From Isotricha intestinalis (lineage: Eukaryota > Ciliophora > Litostomatea > Vestibuliferida > Isotrichidae): a stretch of DNA of 19,921 bases. The notes below the pieces were generated by a model. That model was not told where the DNA came from and did not search any database. It saw only the letters and a list, made by a program, of their open reading frames with translations. The position numbers and the translations under genes are program-made. Positions within the stretch are counted from its first letter, which is position 1; each line of letters starts with the position of its first letter. The stretch lies in NCBI GenBank assembly GCA_023807065.1, contig JAJJLU010004043.1, positions 1 through 19,921 on the forward strand. Direction: 5' to 3'. Of this stretch, positions 1 to 9,477 are shown in pieces.

Positions 1-1
1 A

Positions 2-211
2 GAAAAAAATAAAAATAATGATAATATAGAAAATGAATTAAAAGAAAGTGAAATGTTAAGAGATTCTTTTGGAGAAAAAGTTTTAAGAGATTTAAGAAAT
101 TTAAGAGCTGAAGAAAATGAGAAACAAAGTGAAAAAAAAAATAAAAAAAAAATAAATAAAAATTATATTTTTATTTTATATAAAATTGGAAAAAATAAAA
201 AACAATTATAA
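2..211 (+). CDS. C-terminal end of an unrecognised Lys/Glu-rich protein (5' part outside window)
   Basis: An open frame enters from the left edge and stops at TAA (209-211). The first 45 or so codons read as charged helical protein (ENELKESEMLRDSFGEKVL, then RDLRNLRAEENEKQSEKK). The last 20 codons (INKNYIFILYKIGKNKKQL) fall in sequence that looks more like this genome's intergenic DNA. Two runs of ten A (132-141 and 143-152) lie just before that change, and one A fewer in the first run would end the frame near 160. The true stop may therefore be upstream of 211. As read, the stop shares its last base with the next start codon (TAATG), which is unusual for a eukaryote. The family is not recognised; only the C-terminus is visible. 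Confidence 0.5.
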   Translation, partial: EKNKNNDNIENELKESEMLRDSFGEKVLRDLRNLRAEENEKQSEKKNKKKINKNYIFILYKIGKNKKQL

Positions 212-1003
212 TGAACTCACCTTTAATAATATCTCCAGAATTAATAAATAAACTTAAAAATACAGAAGAATATAAAAGAAATTCAGCAATGTCAAATAGT
301 ATAAATTATTTAATAGGAAAAATAGAAGAATTAACAGAAAAAAATTCTAAATTAATTAAAAAAAAATGATGAAATGAGTTTAAATTTAAAAAAAATTAAT
401 GAAAAATTATTTCAATTTAAAACAGATAATAATTTATTAAAAGATGAATCAAAATTATTTAAAACTAAATTAAATATTACTGAAAAATTAAATAATAGTT
501 TAGAAGAAACAATAAAAGAATTAAATTTAAAAATAGAAAATCAAGAAAAGAATTTTAATAAAAAATGTGAAAACTTTAATAATATATTAAATGAATATAA
601 AAATATTTTTGAAGAATTAAAATCAGAAAAAGAAACTTTAGAAGATAAATTAAAACAAGCTTTTAATGATATAAATAATTATAAAGAATTAATTCAAAAT
701 TATCAATTTGAAATAAATAAATTAAAATCAAATAAAATTTCTTTAGATATATTAAATAAAAAAATCAAAAGTTATGAAATATTAATGTATAAACTTGATT
801 TAGAAAATCAAAGTTTTAAAAAAGATATTTTAAATTATAGAAATCAAATTGCATATATTACAAATTCTCAAACAAATGAAGAAAATTTCCCAATTCAAAA
901 AATTAATTTAAACCAAGAATTAGATAACATTGAAAAAAATTGTGAATCAATAAAAATTTCTTCTTCAGAAAATATAAATTCAGAAAGTGAAAATTCCAAC
1001 TGA
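211..1003 (+). CDS. coiled-coil protein, frame broken at an A9 run
   Basis: An ATG at 211 opens a frame starting MNSPLIISPELINKLKNTEE that meets a tandem TGA TGA at 367-372. The second frame, open to the TGA at 1001-1003, continues the same heptad-rich protein. Dropping one A from the nine-A run at 358-366 joins them as ...EKNSKLIKKNDEMSLNLKK..., about 263 aa. Almost the whole product is predicted helical coiled coil rich in Lys, Glu, Asn, Leu and Ile, and the C-terminus is Ser/Asn-rich (SSSENINSESENSN). The family is not recognised; a structural role in cytoskeleton or basal body is guesswork. I see no 25-36 nt intron that would repair the frame. A homopolymer error in the assembly is the simplest explanation; slippage or a real mutation are alternatives. 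Confidence 0.7.
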
Positions 1004-1123
1004 AAAAAAATTCAAAAAAATATCAAAAAAATTTTTATTTAAATAATGATAATAATATGTTAATAAATAAATATAATTAATAAAATAAAATAACTTATAA
1101 ATAAAAAAAAAACATAAAAAAAA

Positions 1124-3665
1124 ATGAGACCATCCTCAAGTATAAGAAAAGGAAAACCATCAAATATAGAGATAGAAAAAACTCGTCCAAAAAGTGCAAT
1201 AATAAGATATCCAGTAATAACAGAGCCAAAAAATGTAAAGAATTCAAATGAAAAATCAAATAATAATATATCAAAAAAATTAGAAAATAATAAAAATCCA
1301 AAAATTTTTCCTCAAAAAGTAGAAAAAGAACAATTATATGAAGATACAGTTCTTTTAAAAATAGAAATAAACACTTTAAGAAAAAAATTAGATGAAGCAA
1401 AAACTTTAATTTATCAAAAAAATAATGAAATAAAACAAAAAAAAAAAATAATTGAAGATTGTATAAGAGATAATGATATTGATTCTGTTCATAAAGAAAA
1501 TTTAGAAAAAGGAAAAGAAAGTACTTTTATTACTTTATATAAAAATCAATATTATGAATTTAAAAAACTATTTAAAAAAAAATCAGAAGAAAATGATATT
1601 TTAAAAGCTCATATTAAAATTACTAAAATTAAAGAATTAGAAAATAATTATTGTAAATTAGAAAAAGAATTAGAAAATTTAAAAAATTTATTTCTTTTTT
1701 CTCAAGAAAAAATTCAAAATGATAATTTTGAAATTGATAATTTACAAGATTTTAAAAATAAATTTCAGGAACAACATATTTTATTAAATTCAATTAAAAA
1801 TAATTGTGAACAATTAAATAAAGATAATAAAAATTTAAAAGATAAAATAAATAAATTAAATGATAAAATACAAAAAAATCAAAAAGAAAAAAAAAAATTA
1901 AAAACAATAAATATGAAATTAAAATTTAATAATGATAAATTTCTGAATGAAAAAAAACAAAGAGAATATATATTAATGAATGAAAAAAATAATGAAAAAA
2001 AAATAATTGAATTAAAAGAAAAATTAGATAAATATAAAGATTTATATAAAAGTAAATCAAATGAAATAGAAAGATTAAATCCAAAAGAAAAAGAAAAAAC
2101 AAAAGATAATATTTTAAATAAAGATATTATTATTGATAATAAAAAACCTATTTTTAATAATAGTGAAGAAAAAAAAAGAATTAATTAAAAAATTATTAGA
2201 TGATGCTTTAATAAAAGTTAAAATATATGAAAATTATATAAATCAAAATAAAAATTATAATTTAAGTAAAATTTTAAGTGAAAATGGATATAATAATGGT
2301 TTAATGACAAGTAATTCACCTCCTTTAAATTTATTTAATTCTAAAATTCCAAATCAAACAAAAAGTGATTCCAAATTATCTGAAAATAATAATATTAGAA
2401 AAAGTAAAATGAATAATGAAAATAATAGAAAAAGTGAAATAAATAATGAAAATAATAGAAAAAGTGAAATAATTAATGAAAATAATAGAAAAAATGAAAT
2501 AAATAATGAAAATAATAGAAAAAATGAAATAAACAACGAAAACAATAGAAAAAATGAAATAAATAATGAAAATAATAATATTAGAGAAAGCGAAATAAAT
2601 AATGAAAATAATAATATTAGAGAAAGTGAATTGTCTGAAGATAATAATGTTAGAAAAAGTAAATTAAGTGATGAAAATAAAATGGAATTTACAAAAAAAT
2701 CTGATATTTATAAAGAAACATATTTGAAAAAAGAAATACAAGAAGAAAATATTTTAAATATTAATAATAATAAAATAGAAGAAGCAAAACCAATAAATTA
2801 TAATAATGAAATAGAATTATCACTTCCATATATTATAGTAAAAAATTTAGAAAGTAAACATATAAAAGCAAATTATTTGAATGATGAAGTTAATAAAATA
2901 ACACAAGTATTTCAAAATGCAAATGCTGAAGAAATTTCAAGAGATGATTTCATTGAACCTTTCAGAAAATTATTAATTGAAAGTATGAAAATAAAAAATG
3001 AAAATGATATTTTAATTATTAATACTTATTTAGATAATTTATTAACTAAATATAATAATGATACTGATGATTTTATGTCTGATATTAATAATATTTTTTC
3101 AAATGTTAATGATTATTCTTTAATTAATGAAGAAGAATTTAATTCTAAATTAAAAATTCAAATAAATAATTATCCTAATTTAATTGATAAATGTAAAGAA
3201 GTTGATTCTAATAAAAATTACATTATTTCTTATTTTGATTATAAAAAAATTTATTCTGATTTAAAATTAGATTTTGATGATAATTTAAATGACTATTTAA
3301 TTTATAAAATGAAATTAAATACTCCTGAAAATTCTTCTTTCTTTGATTTAAATTATCAATTTATTGAAGATTTAGTTAAAAATAAAGGTAATTATATTTC
3401 TAAAATTCCTGAAGAAGAACATGTTGAAAAAGAAAGTTCAGATATTGATATTGATGCTATTTTAAAATCTTCAATCGAACAAAACAGCGAAGAAAAAAAA
3501 GAACATTTTAATGATGGTAATTATGAAGAAGTAAAAAATAATGATAATGAAGAAGCTGAAAAGGATAGTAAAGAAGAGGAAAATAACCAGGATGATTTTC
3601 CTCAAACTGAAAATGATAATAACGAAGAGGAAAATAACCAAAATGATTATTCTGAAATAAATTAA
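1124..3665 (+). CDS. long coiled-coil protein with Asn-rich repeats and a degenerate EF-hand-like C-terminus; frame broken near 2170-2199
   Basis: The ATG at 1124 begins MRPSSSIRKGKPSNIEIEK, a basic Ser/Pro-rich head, followed by long coiled coils to about 2160. The frame stops at 2186-2188. A second frame, open to the TAA at 3663-3665, continues with the same composition. Removing one A from the nine-A run at 2169-2177 gives a continuous helix (...EEKKELIKKLLDDALIK...), about 846 aa in all. A 37-nt GT-AG intron at 2163-2199 would also restore frame, but its donor (GTGAAG) is unlike the GTAA donors elsewhere here. A 10-12 residue Asn/Glu/Arg repeat follows (2411-2632). Near 3204-3239 the sequence DSNKNYIISYFD resembles an EF-hand loop with Tyr instead of Gly at position 6. 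The tail is acidic. The coiled-coil part faintly recalls ciliary proteins such as IQCE, but I cannot name it. Confidence 0.7.
2411..2632 (+). repeat. in-frame coding minisatellite, 30-bp then 36-bp units
   Basis: Five consecutive 30-bp units (2411-2560) encode variants of a ten-residue NNENNRKSEI-type motif. Two 36-bp units (2561-2632) follow, encoding NNENNNIRESEI and a close variant. Every unit is a multiple of three, so copy-number change would preserve frame. Units differ by a few substitutions; the fifth has cytosines in place of thymines (AACAACGAAAACAATAG). No spacer sequence lies between units. Confidence 0.9.
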
Positions 3666-3898
3666 TAATATTAAAACAATAATGTTATATTTAATACTTT
3701 TTTATTATTAAAAAACTAAATTTTTTTTAGTGATTTTGAATTAGAAACTTGAAAAAAAATTTATTTAAATATTTTTCTTTTTAATATAAATATTTATTTT
3801 TAACTAAGAAAAGAATTAATAATAATGATTCATATATTAAAATATAATATTAAAAATATAAATTAAATAGTATTTATATAACAATAAAATGTATTATT

Positions 3899-4987
3899 TT
3901 ATATTTTCCTATTTCTAATTAAATAATTGATTCCATTTACATAATTTTCACAATCTTCTTCATTTTTAGTAATAATATCATAACTTAATTTAGTAAAATT
4001 TTTTTCATGAATTAATTGAATAGTAAAGGTTTTATTATTTTTTCTAAAACAAGTAGTTAAATTAGAAACAAAAAAATTAAAATAAATTTTTTCATTTTCT
4101 AATTGTTTTAAAAATATATTATAATCATTTTTTAAATTAGGAGTAATATACATTAAATATAATTTATCTTTTAAACAAACAATTTTTGGTATTGAAATAT
4201 TACAAATTAATTCTGTTTCATAATCTAATTCAGGTAAAGTTTGAATATCATTATCAAAATCAAATAAAATTTTATTTTGTTTTTCTTCATTATTATTACT
4301 ATTATTAACATTATAATTATTATCATTTTCATTATTAATAATATTATTAATATTATTATCATTGTTATTTGAATTATAATCTGATGATATTTTTCTTAAT
4401 GAAAATAATTTTCCTTGTTTACGATTTGGAATAAATTCATCAATTAATTCTTTTATACTTTTATTATTATTTTCTAATGAAAATAAAACTTTAATATATT
4501 CAACAATCATTCTTTTATTTTCATTTTCATAATTTTTATTAATAACATCTTTACTAATATTGTTAGAATTTTCACTAAAATTTTCTTCTTCTTCTTCTTC
4601 TTCTTCTTCATCTTCTTCATTATTATTTTCTTCATTTTCATCTTCATTATTTTCTTCTTCTTCTTCTTCAGTATTATTGTTTTTTTCATTTTCTGAATTA
4701 TTATTTTCATTTGAAGAAAAATCATTTTGTTCATTTGAATTAATATCAAATGTTGGACTTTTATTTGAATTTAAATTAAAGGAATTTAAACCTTTCATTT
4801 TAGGTGAATTTTTTTTTCCTTCTAATGTTATTGGAGATATATTTATTTCCTCTTTTTTTTTCATATTTTGTAATCTATTTTCTATTTTATTTTTATCAAA
4901 AGTATACTTTGATGCTTCAAAAGGAGAATTTTGATTTGAATTTGAATTCAGAAAAAAAGGTGTTGATGTTATATTTTGATTATACAT
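3899..4987 (-). CDS. acidic Asn-rich protein with possible PH-like C-terminal domain
   Basis: This is one uninterrupted 362-codon frame that starts MYNQNITSTPFFLNSNSNQN and ends at TAA. Residues 1-100 are Ser/Asn/Pro-rich and probably disordered. Residues about 105-140 are almost pure Glu/Asn/Asp. Residues about 155-200 look helical (MIVEYIKVLFSLENNNK), followed by an Asn-rich linker. From about 255 to the end the pattern is alternating strands closing with a helix (KTFTIQLIHEKNFTKLSYDI, then EDCENYVNGINYLIRN). That is how PH domains end, with a last helix packing on a beta barrel. The PH assignment rests on pattern only and could be wrong; if right, the protein would bind phosphoinositides or proteins at a membrane. 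It is convergent with the gene ending at 3665, separated by 233 bp of featureless AT-rich DNA. Confidence 0.75.
   Translation of the reverse strand: MYNQNITSTPFFLNSNSNQNSPFEASKYTFDKNKIENRLQNMKKKEEINISPITLEGKKNSPKMKGLNSFNLNSNKSPTFDINSNEQNDFSSNENNNSENEKNNNTEEEEEENNEDENEENNNEEDEEEEEEEEENFSENSNNISKDVINKNYENENKRMIVEYIKVLFSLENNNKSIKELIDEFIPNRKQGKLFSLRKISSDYNSNNNDNNINNIINNENDNNYNVNNSNNNEEKQNKILFDFDNDIQTLPELDYETELICNISIPKIVCLKDKLYLMYITPNLKNDYNIFLKQLENEKIYFNFFVSNLTTCFRKNNKTFTIQLIHEKNFTKLSYDIITKNEEDCENYVNGINYLIRNRKI
4583..4669 (-). repeat. TTC/GAA trinucleotide runs encoding poly-Glu
   Basis: A perfect (TTC)9 run at 4583-4609 and a (TTC)6 run at 4652-4669 are joined by imperfect TTC/ATT/TCA triplets. 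On the minus strand they encode the poly-Glu/Asn stretch of the acidic protein. A polypurine/polypyrimidine tract of this kind is prone to length variation, in whole codons here. Confidence 0.9.
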
Positions 4988-5185
4988 TTTATTTAAATTT
5001 CATTAAAAATTTTTTAATTATTATTTAATTATAAATATAAAATTAATATAACCTAAATTTTGATTAAAAATAAATTTGGATTATTTATTTTTTTTTCTTT
5101 TTTTTATTATCAAATAATTTTCTTATTTCATAAAAACAAATTTTATCAAAAATAATATAAAAATGTAATTAAATTATATATAATT

Positions 5186-6287
5186 TTAGGATTGATTAGA
5201 ATTAAATTTAACTGAAGGAATATCAATTTTAGGAATATTTTTATAATTATTTTTTTTCTTATTATCTTCAATATAATTATTTTTTATAATTTTATTTTCA
5301 TTATGATTTACATTAATATTTAAATTAATATTCATATTAACATTTAAATTTTTAGTATTTGAATCATTATTTTTATCATCATTAATTTCTTTATTTTCTA
5401 AATTATTTTTTTTTAAAATAAAATTATCTAAAATCATTAAATTTCCTTTATTTATTTTATAAAAATCTCTTTCATTAGAATCAAAAGACATTAAATCTTC
5501 TTTTTTAGTATTAGTAACAAAAGAATTAGTAAAATTATTTAAACTTTTAGTAATATCTTCATTTTTATCTTCTTCAATAATTTTACTTTCATTAATATAT
5601 TTTTTATCATATTTTCCATTACTATAAATATCTTTATATTTTTCTAATTTTTCTTTTATAATTTCTATTTCTTTTTTATCTTGTTCTTCTTGAAAAATCA
5701 TTTCATCTAATTCTTTTCTTAAATTTAATATTTTCATATTTAATTGTTGTTCAATATTATAAATTTCATTTTTTGAATTTAAATAAATATCTCTTTTTTC
5801 TTCTCTTATAAAATCCATTTTTTTATATTCCTGAATTTTTTCTTTTGTATATTTTATAAAATAATCTATTTTAAGTATTTCATTTTCTATTGTAAAATTT
5901 AAATTTTTTAATTGTGAAATTTCAAAAGTTATATTTTTCATTACTAAATCATTATTTTCTTTTTTAATAAAATTTTCATTCTACAAAATAAAATAATATT
6001 TTTACTTTTTTAATTAAATCATTTCTATGTTGAGTTTGATTGTTTAAAGAATTAATTAAAGATTTTTTTAAACTTAGTAAAGTTTCAATAATATAATTTG
6101 AATCATCACTTTCAGGAGAAATTGAAAAAAAATTAACTTGATGATATTTAATTAAATTTGATAGAGATTCTAAAGATGATTTTTGATGATGAAACACATC
6201 TTCTCTTTTCACATCCATAAATATTGGAGATGATTGTGCTTTTGAAGTTTTTATACTCCCTCGAAATGTAAAAGCTTTTTTTCTCAT
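5186..6287 (-). CDS. two-exon coiled-coil protein, 358 aa
   Basis: Exon 1 is 6287-6006 (94 codons, MRKKAFTFRGSIKTSKAQSS...) and exon 2 is 5980-5186 (264 codons plus TAA). Removing the 25-nt intron 5981-6005 joins ...QHRNDLIKK to NENFIKKENNDLVMKNITFE... in phase 0. Without splicing the first frame stops after KILFYFVE. Residues 1-35 are basic and Ser-rich. Residues about 75-215 are predicted coiled coil (for example QQLNMKILNLRKELDEMIF). The rest is Asn/Lys-rich low complexity, with NMNINLNINVN as an alternating segment, ending KIDIPSVKFNSNQS. I do not recognise a family. It lies in the same orientation as its neighbours on both sides, with spacers of 198 and 130 bp. Confidence 0.8.
5981..6005 (-). 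other. 25-nt spliceosomal intron
   Basis: On the minus strand this reads GTAAAAATATT... and ends ...TTTTGTAG. It is almost pure A/T and contains the in-frame obstacle to reading through. Its removal fuses two frames with matching coiled-coil composition. Its length and GTAA...TAG ends match the second intron found in RSP3 in kind. Confidence 0.8.
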
Positions 6288-6417
6288 TGTTTTTTTATTA
6301 TTTTTTATTTTAATTTCTTATTATTTCAAACAAAAAAAAATTACTTACATTATCTAAAAATAAATTAAAACCTTAATATTATAATGATATTTTCTAAAAA
6401 TAAAATTAAAAAGTAAT

Positions 6418-6726
6418 TTAAAAAATAAAGCAATCATCCCTATGATGTCTATAATGAGGAGGAGGAGGTCCTCTATGATAATGATGAGGAGGAGGACCAT
6501 AGATTGGAGGAGGAGGTCTATGTAACATAGGAGGAGGAGGTCTATGATACATTGGAGGAGGAACATAAACAGGAGTAGGTTGTACTATCACCTGTGGTTG
6601 CATCACTATTGGAGGCTGTGTATATACTGTTTGTTGAATTGGCATTCCTGTATTAGTTATTGGAGTAGTGTATGCTGTTGGATTTGGATTTGATGTATAT
6701 CCACTTCCGTAAACTGTGTTATACAT
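6418..6726 (-). CDS. small Pro/His/Tyr-rich protein with a CaaX-like C-terminus, 102 aa
   Basis: I start it at the ATG at 6726 (MYNTVYGSGYTSNPNPTAYT), because the A-rich leader typical of this window directly precedes it. A longer frame to 6831 would overlap the divergent neighbour and adds an unrelated Lys/Asn-rich stretch. The body is built of PIVMQPQV-like segments and then repeated H-R-P-P-P-P units (HRPPPPMLHRPPPPIYGPPP). The last residues are DDCFIF, a Cys-aliphatic-aliphatic-X shape. A final Phe is a known geranylgeranyl-transferase I substrate type, so membrane attachment by prenylation is possible but inferred. Its GC content is clearly higher than its neighbours because of Pro codons. 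The family is not recognised; such proline-rich proteins often act as flexible membrane-linked adaptors. Confidence 0.75.
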   Translation of the reverse strand: MYNTVYGSGYTSNPNPTAYTTPITNTGMPIQQTVYTQPPIVMQPQVIVQPTPVYVPPPMYHRPPPPMLHRPPPPIYGPPPHHYHRGPPPPHYRHHRDDCFIF

Positions 6727-6789
6727 TTTGTTTATTTTTTTTTTTATTTTTTTTAATGTGCAATTATTTAAATTAAAAAAATAGTTTGA
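6727..6789. promoter_or_regulatory. 63-bp divergent promoter region
   Basis: The start codons of the proline-rich protein (minus) and the two-TM sensor-like protein (plus) face away from each other with only 63 bp between. The spacer is almost all A/T, with a T-rich half towards the minus-strand gene (its A-rich leader) and AAAAAAATAG near the plus-strand gene. No named element is recognisable. Both promoters and both 5' leaders must fit here or overlap the opposite gene. Confidence 0.5.
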
Positions 6790-9258
6790 ATGAAAATTTT
6801 CGAATGTTTTGTTTGTAATTTTATTCAACAATTAAAATTAGTTCCTCAAGTTAAATGTGAAATTGTTTTTACTGTTTATTTTTTTATTGTGTTTTTAACT
6901 TTATTGATTGCTTTGAAAAGTTATTTAATTTCACTGTATTTATTTAAAAATTTTTATAATCATATTGATTATACTGAATTTAATGAATTAAATTATATAG
7001 AAATAAATTTAGAAAATAGAGAATTACAATTACAAAATTTTTTTCAAGATATATCTTTAATTTCAGCTAAATTATTTCAAAATATTTGTTTTGAAGTTAA
7101 TTCAAATAATAAAAATTTTTATTTATATATAGATTTAAATGATACAAATAATAAAATATATGAAAATAACAATAATAGTTTAGACGATAAAAATTCAGGA
7201 AATAGAATATATTATTTTAATAAAACAAGTGAAAGTAATAAAACAATAGAAATAACTTTGAGTTATTTAATAGATATATTATTTTATCCAATATATAATC
7301 AATCAAATATTTTTCATAATAACATATATAATAAATATAATTTAGAAAATAATATAATTTTTGCATTTTTTGATAATGAATTTATATATTATTACCCAGG
7401 AGATAATAATATAAAAAATTCATATAATTTTTCAGAAATAAAAAATTATATAAAAGAACAAATATATAAAAATATAAAAAATATTGCAAGTTTTACAGAA
7501 ATATTTCCAAATAATATAAATGAGTTTAATAATATTTTTTATCTTCCTGTTTTTAATGAATATGATGATAATTTCCCTTTTTCTTATAATAATGATTCAA
7601 AACCAAATATAATTTCTTTTACTTTTGTTTTAAATGATACTTTCACAATAGATCATTTTTATGATAATATTTCTTATGTTGTTTTTCATATTGGAAAAAC
7701 TTCTTTAACTGATATTATTTATTATGATGTTATGAAAAGAACTGCAGGATTAACTATTCTAAAATCTGATTATTTATATCCTTATAAATTAAAAAATAAA
7801 TTTTTTTGTCAATTAGTTCAAAATTTAGGGGATCAAAATATTTTATTTCAAAATCTTTCTTTAGATAATTATAATAATTATTCATATGTTGATAATTGCT
7901 TTAATGAAAATAAAATTAATAAATCAAAATATTATAAAACATATAAAGATATAACATTTTTAGAAGAATTTTTTATAAATTTTAATTTATTTAATAGATT
8001 AAAAATAACAAATGAAACTTCTACTGATAATCATTTAGAAACCGATTTAACTAAAAAAATAAATGAAATAGAAGATAATATAATAAAAAAAAATATTACA
8101 AATTATAATCAAACAATAAATAAAATAATATCAATAAATAATAAATATTATAAAGTGAAGAAATCATATTCTCCAAAAAATGCTTTAGCTTTATTAGAAT
8201 ATTATTATCCAATAACAACATTATCAATAAATTTCTTAATAAAAAACGAAGGATTTAGTAAATATATAATAGAAGATATAAAAATATCATTTTATTCTAA
8301 TATAATAAATATATTAATTCCTCATTTTTTAATAATAATAATATTTATCTTTGTAATATCAATAATATTATCAAAATTTTCAAAACAATTAAATAATCCA
8401 GTTCAAAAATTAAATGATCCAAGTTTTATTACAGGACAAATTAATGAAGAACAAAATTTAAAAAAATATTCTAAAAATAAAGAAACTAATATTGATGAAT
8501 TTAAAGAATTAATTAGAATTATTAATGAAATGGTGAAAGGAGATATTGATTTAAAACAAGTTCATACTAAAAAAGAAGAAATTGGTTATAAATTAGATAT
8601 AGAAAAATTTAATAAAGAATTTGAAAAAAATAAAATTTATAATATTATAGTTAAAAAAGATGAAATTGAAAATATTTTAGAAGAAGGAAATTTTTCAAGT
8701 GAAATTATTAAATATGATATTGAAAATATTAAAAAAGATAAATTTGTTAAAAAAAGTTTATTATTTAATAAAGCAATTGAAATAAAAGAAAATTTAGAAA
8801 ATGAAAGTGATGAAGAAAAAAAGAAAAAAGTTAAAAATATAAAACATGAAAAAAAAAAGAAAAAAAATATTTTAAATAGTGAAAGAAATATCAAAACAGA
8901 AAAAATAAATAAGTTATTTAAAAATGATAATACTTTACAAAATAGAAATTCACTGATTTATTATTATTTTAAAAAAGAATATTTTCCTTCTTGGTATTCT
9001 CATCATCATTTTGAAGAAGAAAAAGAAGAAAAAAAAATAGATTTTAAAAAAGAAATTACAATGCAAAATCTTTTATTAGAAAAAAATGAAAATTTAGATA
9101 ATGATATTATACAAAATGATTTTTTTACTCAAGAAAAAAAAAATGATGATAAAAATATTAATAATAATTTTAATGAAAGTGAAGAAGAAGAAAAAGAAGT
9201 TTATGAAGAAATTGATACAAGTAAAAAAAATCTTCCTAATAATTTTTTCAATGAATAA
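6790..9258 (+). CDS. two-TM membrane protein with large extracellular domain and HAMP-like segment (sensor-like)
   Basis: This is an uninterrupted 822-codon frame from ATG 6790. A transmembrane segment at about 25-48 is followed by some 450 residues with many N-glycosylation sequons (NKT, NQS, NFS, NIS, NYS) and Cys at 100, 340 and 370. A second transmembrane segment lies at about 505-528 (HFLIIIIFIFVISIILSKF). This is the dCache sensor topology: a helix before a long alpha/beta ectodomain, then a second TM. Directly after it, residues 531-581 include NNPVQKLNDPS and DEFKELIRIINEMVKG, matching the two helices and connector of a HAMP linker. The remaining 240 residues are Lys/Glu/Asn-rich, with poly-Lys at about 676-692, and contain no cyclase, kinase or other output domain. 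Inference: a receptor of unknown ligand whose output is carried by partners. It shares a very short promoter region with the CaaX-like protein. Confidence 0.7.
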   Translation: MKIFECFVCNFIQQLKLVPQVKCEIVFTVYFFIVFLTLLIALKSYLISLYLFKNFYNHIDYTEFNELNYIEINLENRELQLQNFFQDISLISAKLFQNICFEVNSNNKNFYLYIDLNDTNNKIYENNNNSLDDKNSGNRIYYFNKTSESNKTIEITLSYLIDILFYPIYNQSNIFHNNIYNKYNLENNIIFAFFDNEFIYYYPGDNNIKNSYNFSEIKNYIKEQIYKNIKNIASFTEIFPNNINEFNNIFYLPVFNEYDDNFPFSYNNDSKPNIISFTFVLNDTFTIDHFYDNISYVVFHIGKTSLTDIIYYDVMKRTAGLTILKSDYLYPYKLKNKFFCQLVQNLGDQNILFQNLSLDNYNNYSYVDNCFNENKINKSKYYKTYKDITFLEEFFINFNLFNRLKITNETSTDNHLETDLTKKINEIEDNIIKKNITNYNQTINKIISINNKYYKVKKSYSPKNALALLEYYYPITTLSINFLIKNEGFSKYIIEDIKISFYSNIINILIPHFLIIIIFIFVISIILSKFSKQLNNPVQKLNDPSFITGQINEEQNLKKYSKNKETNIDEFKELIRIINEMVKGDIDLKQVHTKKEEIGYKLDIEKFNKEFEKNKIYNIIVKKDEIENILEEGNFSSEIIKYDIENIKKDKFVKKSLLFNKAIEIKENLENESDEEKKKKVKNIKHEKKKKKNILNSERNIKTEKINKLFKNDNTLQNRNSLIYYYFKKEYFPSWYSHHHFEEEKEEKKIDFKKEITMQNLLLEKNENLDNDIIQNDFFTQEKKNDDKNINNNFNESEEEEKEVYEEIDTSKKNLPNNFFNE

Positions 9259-9477
9259 ATTTCATTATTGTTTAATTAAAAACATATAAATTTAATTAAT
9301 TATTAAATTTTAAAAAAGTCTTTTATAAAATTAATATAATAATAATTAATTAATGATGTATTTTAAATAAATAATTAAAAGATAAATTTATTTATAATTA
9401 TTTTTTATAAAAAATAATTAATATAATTATTAATTATATAAATCCAAATTTGTTTTTAAGTTCAATAAAGTAAAAAA

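Noticed and set aside
358..372. Euplotes-type genetic code with programmed frameshifting
   Set aside because: TGA ends at least two genes here and is not needed as Cys. Surplus A in homopolymers is a simpler cause, although I keep the frame breaks as a finding.
1095..1400. Minus-strand Leu/Phe-rich frame
   Set aside because: It is the antisense of A-rich coiled-coil coding sequence; all such Leu/Phe/Ile-rich minus frames here are shadows.
2411..2632. Regular direct repeats that could suggest a CRISPR array
   Set aside because: Units are contiguous with no unique spacers, encode an in-frame peptide repeat and sit inside a eukaryotic coding sequence.
4560..4934. Plus-strand frame encoding poly-Ser/Phe
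   Set aside because: It is the complement of the GAA-rich acidic gene; its composition is explained by that gene's poly-Glu codons.
6727..6831. Longer N-terminus for the proline-rich protein
   Set aside because: It would overlap the divergent gene's start, adds unrelated Lys/Asn residues and lacks the usual A-rich leader before its ATG.
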